Assembly (NCBI GenBank): GCA_021815525.1 | Contig: JAKAGN010000066.1 | Coordinates: 1 to 9,773 of the forward strand | Direction: 5' to 3' | DNA: 9,773 nt | Source of the DNA: Deltaproteobacteria bacterium | GTDB lineage: Bacteria; Desulfobacterota; Desulfobacteria; Desulfobacterales; Desulfatibacillaceae | Shown here: positions 1 to 5,667 of the stretch, in pieces | Layout of the letters: each line of letters begins with the position of its first letter | Position numbering within the stretch: position 1 is the stretch's first letter | The notes under the pieces: model-generated | The model's database searches: none | What the model was told of the DNA's origin: nothing | What the model saw: only the letters and a program-made list of their open reading frames with translations | Translations under genes and position numbers: made by a program

Positions 1-412
1 CGGTGACCGCCACTGTGCCGTCGGAGAGGTACTCCCGCTTCACCACGCGGGCGCCCTTCACCATGCCCTCAACCTGGGTCTTGATGATGTCGCTGGTGGC
101 CACCGAGTCCTCGACCGTGGTCTGGCTGGAAAGCTGGACGCCCTTGACCACCTCGAGGAGGTTGCGGTAGGCGTCCACGGTGGCGGCGCGCAGGGCCATG
201 GGCCGGGCCTGGGGCTTGCCGTAGTACTTCTCCGGGGGGGAGCCTATGCCGACGGCCTCCACGAAGCCCTGGGACCAGTCGATCCGGCCCTTGCCGGCCA
301 CGTCCTGCACGAAGGGGCTGTCGTCCGCCCCCACGGCGGAACCGGCCAGGAAACAGAGGCCGCAAAGGGCCGCAAACGTGACCGCTGCCAACGTAAGATT
401 CCGCATCTTCAT
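1..412 (-). CDS. LPP20-family exported protein, partial (C-terminus beyond window)
   Basis: The first 137 codons are visible and the gene runs off the left edge. ATG at 412 follows a strong AAGGAGG site with suitable spacing; a second in-frame ATG lies two codons on. Residues 1-29 form a signal peptide (basic start, hydrophobic core, small residues ending near SAVGA). No clean lipobox is seen, so type I cleavage is more likely than lipidation, although Cys residues occur in the hydrophobic stretch. The mature part has a 'VEAVGIG' strand, an 'ALRAATVDAYRNLLE' helix and a 'VEGMVKGARVV' segment, the pattern of LPP20/FlgP-like envelope proteins. That family has an outer-membrane or periplasmic role and no known enzymatic activity. 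The gene starts 145 bp downstream of the beta-helix lipoprotein gene on the same strand and is probably the next operon member. I see no convincing promoter in the gap. The family call rests on motif resemblance. Confidence 0.8.
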   Translation of the reverse strand, partial: MKMRNLTLAAVTFAALCGLCFLAGSAVGADDSPFVQDVAGKGRIDWSQGFVEAVGIGSPPEKYYGKPQARPMALRAATVDAYRNLLEVVKGVQLSSQTTVEDSVATSDIIKTQVEGMVKGARVVKREYLSDGTVAVT

Positions 413-557
413 GGGTTCCTCCTTGAAAAGGTGTGCGTCGGTTTGAAGGCGGAAGCGGGATTTTCCCGGATGAACGGGCCGCCGTTCCCTTCCGGGCCGC
501 CCGCGTTCCCCTTCCTCGTTTCCTTCCCTTTTTTGCCGCTTCTTTCGCGCGGTCCCC

Positions 558-3251
558 TCACGGGGCCTTGAAGGCCTCGGGCGAGGGCGCCGGAAGCCAG
601 GGGGAAAACTTCACGTTTTCGCCCCAGATCACGGCGGAGTCGGGAGCGCCCGTTCCCCACCAGTTGTCGGTGGCCGTTATTTCGATGGAGGTCATGGCCT
701 GCAGGCCCACGGCGTTTCCCGTTATGTTGCAATTGGCTATGCGGGGGTGGGAGACCCCAAGGCACTCGATCCCGCCGCTTCCCCGGCAGTCCTCGATGGT
801 GGAGTAGAGGATCCTGGGGGCCGCGTCGTTGGCCGTCCGGATTCCCCTCTGGCTGCACATGCTTATGTGGCAGCGCACGATGTCCGGCTCCCCGGCCTCC
901 ACGTTGAAGCCCGTGGCCGCGTGGCGCACCACGCAGTACTCGAAGAAGCTCGCCGCGTATGACGAAAGCTGCGCCGCAGCCACGTAGTCCCCCGCGCCGG
1001 GGCTGGCCGCGGCGCTGGAGAAGCGGATGGGAGCTTCCCTCGTGCCCCTCGCCCACACCGCGCCGTCCGTCACCTTGAGGGACGCCCCGGACTCGTAGCG
1101 GATCTCGACTCCCGGTTGTATCACCAAAAGCGCTCCGCCTTCCAGGATCACTTCGCCCGACATTCTATACGGGCTTTCGGCCAAAAGCAAGAAGGCGTCC
1201 TTTGCGATGCGGGCCGGGACCCGGCTTGGAAGCACGGGAAAGGACTTTTCCTTTCCCGCGGGCCGTGGCGCATCCAGGATGCTTTCCAGAAGCACCCGGC
1301 CCGAGATGCGGCGCAGCACCTCCTTGGGATCGGCCGTGCCCCAGAAGTTTCCGGAGGCCGAAACGGGCTTGCCCTCCCGGGGCCCGGCCACGTCGAAGGG
1401 CGCGTTGTCGTGGATGTCGTTGCCGGAAACGGACGCCGCTCCGTCCTCGGCCCTTATGCCGCAGCCCGAGTTGGCGGTTATGGTGGTTTGCGATATTTCC
1501 GGGGCCGCGCCCTTTTCCACCAGGACCCCCGCGCCGCGGTTCGCCCGGATCACGCTTTCACGCACCCGGGGATGGGAAAAGGAGCCCGAAGCCCTAAGGC
1601 CCGTTTCGTTCCGCTCGATCTCGCAGGCCGTGATTCCGGGCGAGGCCGAAAGGCAGGTGACGGCGGCCTCCGCGCCGGAGACGCGGCAGCGGACCAGGGC
1701 GCTCGGCCGCGCGCCGGCGCCGTCGAAGACGATGCCCTTCCAGGATGCGCCCGCCTCGCCGGAGAAGACGATGATCTCCTCGGCCGTGCCCGGGGCGTCG
1801 AGCCGGCCCTTCACCACCAGCGCCCCGCCCTTCGAGACCACCTGTGTGCCGGGCTGGATCAGGAGCGTGGCGTCCGGCCCCACGGTGACCTCCCCGTCCA
1901 GAACGTAGGGCCCGGCCCCGGCCCGCCACACGGTGTCGGCGTTGATGGCCCCGGATACGCGGGTCGGCCCGGGGGCCACGGCCACGCCCTCGGTCACGGC
2001 GGAAGGCCTGCTCTCGTTGCCGGCGCGGTCGAGGGCCGTCACCTTGTAGTAGCGGGCCGCGAAGTTGGGGCGGTCCTTGACGTCCAGGCGGGAAAACTCG
2101 GTGTCGGAAAGGGGCGCGAAGCCCGTCAGGGGCGTCGAGCTTTCGTACACGCGGTATGCGGCGAGGTCCGCCTCGGCGTTCCTGTTCCACTTGAGGAGTA
2201 TCCCGCCGTCCCTGCCGGTGGCGGAAAGGCCCGTGGGCGCTGCGGGCGGCGTGGTGTCCAGGGTGATGCTTCCCAGGGGGGCCACCCAGGAGGACTCGTT
2301 TCCGGCGGGGTCGGAAAGATGGCCCGTGACGAGCGCGTCCTCGATGTTGTCCCCGGGCCGCACGGTGTAGACGCCGATATACTCCCCTGGCTCCTTCTCC
2401 TCCAGGGGGAACTTCAGCTTGTCCTCGCCGAAAACCGCCCAGGCCGTCATGTTGGGGGTCCCGCGGAGGCCCACCTGGATGCGGTCACCGGCTTTCCTGG
2501 GCTTTCCACCCGTGTCGTCGACGAGAAGCGTTATCTCCGGGGGCCGCCTGGCCTCGCCCGCCGCGGGCTCGGGGATGGTCTTCACCATGTCCCTGAAAAG
2601 GTCGTCGCAGGCGCGGAAGAGCTGGATGTCCCGCACGTTCATGGCCGTGGAGAAAACGGTGCCGATGAGTCCGCCGATGCTGGTGGGTATTCCGCCCGCC
2701 CGGTAGTGGACCGTGTGCCTTGCGGACCAGAGCTTCTCGCCGGTTTTGGTGTCCAGCATCTCCACCTCGGCCCCCACCGCCACGTCCGAGTAGATGACCG
2801 CGAAGAGCTTGTCGAAGTCCGAGACCTTGCCCCGCACCACGGCGTCCACCTTCAGTATCTCTCCGAGCCTCTGGGGCGTGGCCTGGGCCAGGGCCTTGGG
2901 GTCCGCCAGGCCGTTCATGGCCAGGAGCTGGTCGATGCGGAAGAACTCCATGTCCTGGTAATTGAGGGACGAGAAGTGGTTGTAGAAGCCCCTCCGCACC
3001 ACGGCCGCGCCCTCCTTGCTCCCCGAGGAGTCCTCGAAGGGAAGCACGGCGATGGTCCTGGGTTTCTTCTTTTCGAGGGATGGGGCCGTCTCGTAGGTTC
3101 CGCCGAACTTGGCGGCGATGGCCTTGGCCTTGGCCCCTGCTCCGGCGCAGGCCGGAAGCACGAGGACCGCCAGAAAAAGCCCCAGGATGAGGATTCGCCT
3201 TTTGCCGGGCATGGGCCGCTCCTTGCGCCCCCGGCCGGGAAGCGGGCTCAT
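558..3251 (-). CDS. Lipoprotein: GNA1162/DUF799-like domain, FN3 domain and duplicated right-handed beta-helix
   Basis: 897-residue envelope lipoprotein. Residues 14-35 are a lipoprotein signal ending in the lipobox LPAC (acylated Cys35). Residues about 62-228 resemble GNA1162/DUF799 proteins of the CsgG/LpoB-like type ('TIAVLPFED', then 'VDAVVRGKVSDFD' and 'VEMLDTKTGEKLWSARH'). Residues about 236-333 look like an unassigned beta-sandwich. Residues about 334-425 are fibronectin type III ('TPPAAPTGLSA', 'LKWNRN', 'YRVYES', 'YYKVTALDRAGNES'). Residues about 430-660 and 695-890 are two right-handed beta-helix segments, each opening with an 'IQPG' strand and closing with N(F/W)WGT. It probably sits in the outer membrane facing the periplasm or the surface; the ligand is unknown. 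The ATG at 3251 overlaps the upstream stop as ATGA and has GGGAGG 7 nt away, suggesting translational coupling. An internal ATG at 3212 has AAGGAG 6 nt away and gives a more typical short signal peptide, so it may be the true start. Confidence 0.88.
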   Translation of the reverse strand: MSPLPGRGRKERPMPGKRRILILGLFLAVLVLPACAGAGAKAKAIAAKFGGTYETAPSLEKKKPRTIAVLPFEDSSGSKEGAAVVRRGFYNHFSSLNYQDMEFFRIDQLLAMNGLADPKALAQATPQRLGEILKVDAVVRGKVSDFDKLFAVIYSDVAVGAEVEMLDTKTGEKLWSARHTVHYRAGGIPTSIGGLIGTVFSTAMNVRDIQLFRACDDLFRDMVKTIPEPAAGEARRPPEITLLVDDTGGKPRKAGDRIQVGLRGTPNMTAWAVFGEDKLKFPLEEKEPGEYIGVYTVRPGDNIEDALVTGHLSDPAGNESSWVAPLGSITLDTTPPAAPTGLSATGRDGGILLKWNRNAEADLAAYRVYESSTPLTGFAPLSDTEFSRLDVKDRPNFAARYYKVTALDRAGNESRPSAVTEGVAVAPGPTRVSGAINADTVWRAGAGPYVLDGEVTVGPDATLLIQPGTQVVSKGGALVVKGRLDAPGTAEEIIVFSGEAGASWKGIVFDGAGARPSALVRCRVSGAEAAVTCLSASPGITACEIERNETGLRASGSFSHPRVRESVIRANRGAGVLVEKGAAPEISQTTITANSGCGIRAEDGAASVSGNDIHDNAPFDVAGPREGKPVSASGNFWGTADPKEVLRRISGRVLLESILDAPRPAGKEKSFPVLPSRVPARIAKDAFLLLAESPYRMSGEVILEGGALLVIQPGVEIRYESGASLKVTDGAVWARGTREAPIRFSSAAASPGAGDYVAAAQLSSYAASFFEYCVVRHAATGFNVEAGEPDIVRCHISMCSQRGIRTANDAAPRILYSTIEDCRGSGGIECLGVSHPRIANCNITGNAVGLQAMTSIEITATDNWWGTGAPDSAVIWGENVKFSPWLPAPSPEAFKAP

Positions 3252-3264
3252 GGGGCCGCCTCCC
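3213..3264 (-). promoter_or_regulatory. Two competing ribosome binding sites for the beta-helix lipoprotein gene
   Basis: On the minus strand GGGAGG (3264-3259) sits 7 nt before the ATG at 3251, and AAGGAG (3224-3219) sits 6 nt before the in-frame ATG at 3212. The first start gives an ATGA overlap with the upstream CHASE2 gene. The second starts directly at MPGKRR before the hydrophobic stretch and puts the lipobox Cys at residue 22. The sequence alone does not decide between them; both may be used. Confidence 0.5.
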
Positions 3265-4696
3265 GGGCAAGGGCAGTTTCCACGTCCTTGAACTCCCCCG
3301 CGATGATGTAGGCCAGAAGCACCTGTATCATGAGGGCCGTGGGTTTCACGAAAAAGTCGCCGTACTGGAAGGAAAGAAAAAGCGCCACGTAAAGGACCAG
3401 GAGCTGGAAGAGGAGCGTCTGGACCCTCGATCGCGTCCGCTGGAACAATATGACGGAAAAGCGCAGGACATAGCTTTTCCTGAGCCAGGAGTAATAAGGG
3501 GCGAAGCGGTCGAGGGCCGCCTGGAAGCGGCGGAAGCGCAGGTTGAAGCCCTTTTCCAGCCAGAGGGGCACCACCCGGCGGCCCGCCTTCTTTGCGATCC
3601 GCGTGAAAAAGCCGTCCCCGGGCCTCTTGTTGTAGAAGATGAACGTGTAGAAAAGCGAGGCCAGGGCCAGGAGGATGTAATAGGTCCTCTGGGTGAACTC
3701 GTCCACCATGCGGTTCTTTTCCAGCGCCAGGAAGAGGTTGGCGTGGATCTTCACCCCGGGGATGTAGCCGTAGACCGGCACCAGCTTGTTGTCCCCCAGC
3801 CCCGTGGCCGTGGCCGCCACGAACACCACCTTGTCCCTGAAATACTCCGCCGGAACCCTTTGCCGCACCAGATCCGAGAAGGACACCTGCCGGATCCTGT
3901 ACTCGTCCTCGATAAGGGGTATCCGCGTCCGCATGTCGGCGTCCACCGGTATGGCCCGGCTTCCCACGTGGAGCTCCCCCCCGGTGTAGCGCACCGCCTC
4001 CCGGGGGACGCCGTTAAGACTCCGGTAGACCTCGATGGCCACGGTGGGAAATACCTTCCCGTACACGTTGAAGACCGCGGGGAGCTTCCGTAGCACGCCG
4101 TCGGTGTCGGCGTAGGCGTTGGCGATCCCGAAGCCTGAAAGGGCCGAGTACACGGGGCCCACCATGGGGAAGAAGCCGCCCTCCCGCACGCAGCGGCCGG
4201 CCACGGGCGCTAGATTGGGGTAGGCTCCCTTGTCGAATATGGCCCCGGCGTAGTCCTCGCTCGCCGCGAAGTGGGATGCGAAGACCCTGCCCTTCCTCAT
4301 GGCCTCACCCAGGGCCCGGTCCACGGCCGGGTCCGGGTGGGGGTCGGCGAAGAGGATGTCGTACACAACGGCCCGGGGATTTCCCGAAAGAAGGTAGCGG
4401 AGGGCCGCCACGTGGTACATGCGGTAGACCTCCGGGTTGTATGCCCCCAGAGTCTTCAGGGACCGGTCGTCTATTCCCGCTATGACCACGTCGCAGGGCT
4501 TGAGCGGATCGCCCGCCGAAAGCCTTATCCGGCTCGCCAGGAACTGCCCGTAGAGGGCGTTGTCCAGCTGGGTCACCATGTTGAAGAAGACCCCCTTGGA
4601 CACGATGGAGACGAAGAGCAGGCCGTAGCCAAGTATGGCGAGCCCCAGTACCGTGGCAAGGCGCCGGGAGAGGCGGATTGGGCCGATGCGCTCCAT
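3248..4696 (-). CDS. CHASE2-domain integral membrane protein without an output domain
   Basis: 482 residues. A TM segment at about 12-34 is followed by a periplasmic CHASE2 sensor at about 45-325, with family hallmarks 'DVVIAGIDDRSL', 'RAVVYDILFADPHPD', 'DTDGVLRKLP', 'FRDKVVFVAATATGLGD' and 'YIPGVKIHANLF'. Three more TM segments follow (about 337-355, 426-444, 449-467). The protein then ends in about 15 residues, with no kinase, cyclase, GGDEF or HD domain. The segment between the second and third TM (about 357-425) is long and very basic and should be cytoplasmic. It may sense a signal and pass it to a partner, perhaps by pairing with the cyclase encoded two genes upstream, which has the same sensor; that partnership is inference. 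The start is 28 bp after the FecR stop. Its own SD is weak (AAGGA about 14 nt upstream), so coupling to FecR translation is plausible. No other start keeps the first TM. Confidence 0.87.
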   Translation of the reverse strand: MERIGPIRLSRRLATVLGLAILGYGLLFVSIVSKGVFFNMVTQLDNALYGQFLASRIRLSAGDPLKPCDVVIAGIDDRSLKTLGAYNPEVYRMYHVAALRYLLSGNPRAVVYDILFADPHPDPAVDRALGEAMRKGRVFASHFAASEDYAGAIFDKGAYPNLAPVAGRCVREGGFFPMVGPVYSALSGFGIANAYADTDGVLRKLPAVFNVYGKVFPTVAIEVYRSLNGVPREAVRYTGGELHVGSRAIPVDADMRTRIPLIEDEYRIRQVSFSDLVRQRVPAEYFRDKVVFVAATATGLGDNKLVPVYGYIPGVKIHANLFLALEKNRMVDEFTQRTYYILLALASLFYTFIFYNKRPGDGFFTRIAKKAGRRVVPLWLEKGFNLRFRRFQAALDRFAPYYSWLRKSYVLRFSVILFQRTRSRVQTLLFQLLVLYVALFLSFQYGDFFVKPTALMIQVLLAYIIAGEFKDVETALAREAAP

Positions 4697-4724
4697 TCGG
4701 GTGCGGGGGATCCTTTTTATGGCT

Positions 4725-5489
4725 CTACTTGCCGGGCTCGGGGCGGGCCGCGCGGTCGCGGTCGCGGTTCCACCTCACCCACTCGTCCATGCTCTCCACG
4801 GAGGGCGGGATGTCGGAGCGGGCGAAGCCGCCCTTCGCGTCCACGGATATGCGCTGCATGGCCGAGACTATCTCCACCCACCTAGCCTCGGTCACCGGCG
4901 TTGGGGGCGCGACGGGCGTGGGGCCCGGCACCGGGGTGGGCGCCGAAACCCTGCCGGGCTTTCCCGATTCCGCGCCCTTGCGGGCGACGATGGCCGACCA
5001 GGTCTCCACCTTGCCCTGGAAAACCGAGATGGTGACGCCCTGCGCCTCGGCGTTCACGTCGAAGACCGTGCCCCTTATGGCGCACACGGCCTTGTCGGTG
5101 GAGACCTTGAACTCCGCGTTGCGGCCCACGGCGCTCCTGGCGTTCACCCACAGGCGGCCGGCGGAGGTGAACACGTTCACCACCCGGCCCTTGCCGGCGA
5201 AGCTGGCCTTGTCGATGCGGTGCTGGCCGCCCGGCCCCATGCGGAGTATGGAGCCGTCCGAAAGGGAGACCTCGGCGGTGGAGTCGGCGCCGGTCTTTAT
5301 GCTGTCGCCCTGAAAGATCGGGGCGTCGAGGGCGGCCTTGCGCCAGGCCCCCTTCGAGAACACCGAGACCTCGCCCGTGTAGAAGGACAGGGTGCCGGCC
5401 GCGCCGCCCTTGGGCTGGGCCGCGAGGCTTGCGGCCGCCGCGAAGGCCGCCGCCAGGAGAACCGCCGTCAGCAAGCTTTTTTTATTCAT
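4725..5489 (-). CDS. Secreted FecR-domain protein (orphan, no sigma factor)
   Basis: 254 residues from the chosen ATG at 5489. Residues 1-24 form a clean Sec signal peptide (MNKK, then a Leu/Ala core ending ASLAAQ). A FecR domain spans about 34-163: 'GEVSVFSKGAWRKA', 'GDSIKTGADSTAEVSLSDGS', 'VCAIRGTVFDVN' and 'ISVFQGKVETW' are characteristic. A Pro/Val/Thr-rich linker (about 182-199) leads to a C-terminal helical tail ending 'MDEWVRWNRDRD'. In the classical system FecR is an inner-membrane anti-sigma regulator. This protein has no N-terminal cytoplasmic domain or TM anchor and no adjacent ECF sigma gene, so it is a free or envelope-associated form, probably binding a partner or glycan. An upstream in-frame ATG at 5585 adds 32 residues, but it lies inside an inverted-repeat element and destroys the signal peptide; I reject it. 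The SD at 5489 is modest (AAGGG). The gene is flanked by CHASE2 genes on both sides. Confidence 0.87.
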   Translation of the reverse strand: MNKKSLLTAVLLAAAFAAAASLAAQPKGGAAGTLSFYTGEVSVFSKGAWRKAALDAPIFQGDSIKTGADSTAEVSLSDGSILRMGPGGQHRIDKASFAGKGRVVNVFTSAGRLWVNARSAVGRNAEFKVSTDKAVCAIRGTVFDVNAEAQGVTISVFQGKVETWSAIVARKGAESGKPGRVSAPTPVPGPTPVAPPTPVTEARWVEIVSAMQRISVDAKGGFARSDIPPSVESMDEWVRWNRDRDRAARPEPGK

Positions 5490-5546
5490 GGCGCTTATAG
5501 CCCTTTTCAATTCCAAATCGGCCCGTTTGAAGCGGTGCGCTGTGAG

Positions 5547-5667
5547 GCCCGGATAAAAACGATGAAATGCAAGGCTAGGCTTCAAGCCAATGAGGGAGCG
5601 TACTCTTTTGTACGTGACCGAACTTGGCTTTGAAGCGCAACGAAGCAGTTCGCGTTTTTAGACGGGC
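5547..5667 (-). repeat. Structured inverted-repeat element, copy A (after the cyclase stop)
   Basis: Terminal arms at 5547-5561 and 5653-5667 are complementary at 13 of 15 positions. Inner arms (GCTTCAAGCCAA ending at 5590 and TTGGCTTTGAAGC around 5624-5636) pair with one bulged base. The centre is AGGGAGCGTACTC (5593-5605), TTTT, GTACGTGACC (5610-5619). Read on the minus strand, the direction of the preceding cyclase gene, the core is GGTCACGTAC-N4-GAGTACGCTCCCT. The same core occurs at 9426-9450. The element starts at the base right after the TAA stop and fills most of the 178 bp gap before the FecR gene. Possible roles are a REP-like 3' stabiliser, an attenuator between cyclase and FecR, or a small non-autonomous mobile repeat. 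The right arm carries a run of five T on the minus strand, but inside the arm rather than after the stem. Confidence 0.8.

Noticed and set aside
475..501. Short direct repeat CGGGCCGCC in the gap between the lipoprotein and LPP20 genes
   Set aside because: Nine GC-rich bases repeated twice in a GC-rich genome is not significant, and no promoter or terminator is associated with it.
1116..3311. Long plus-strand open frame of 731 codons antisense to the beta-helix lipoprotein and CHASE2 gene
   Set aside because: Its translation is low-complexity, rich in Gly, Arg, His and Pro, with no recognisable domain or RBS; long antisense frames are expected opposite GC-rich codons.
5490..5585. N-terminal extension of the FecR gene to ATG 5585
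   Set aside because: It lies inside inverted-repeat copy A, lacks an SD, and puts 32 unrelated residues before a perfect signal peptide.
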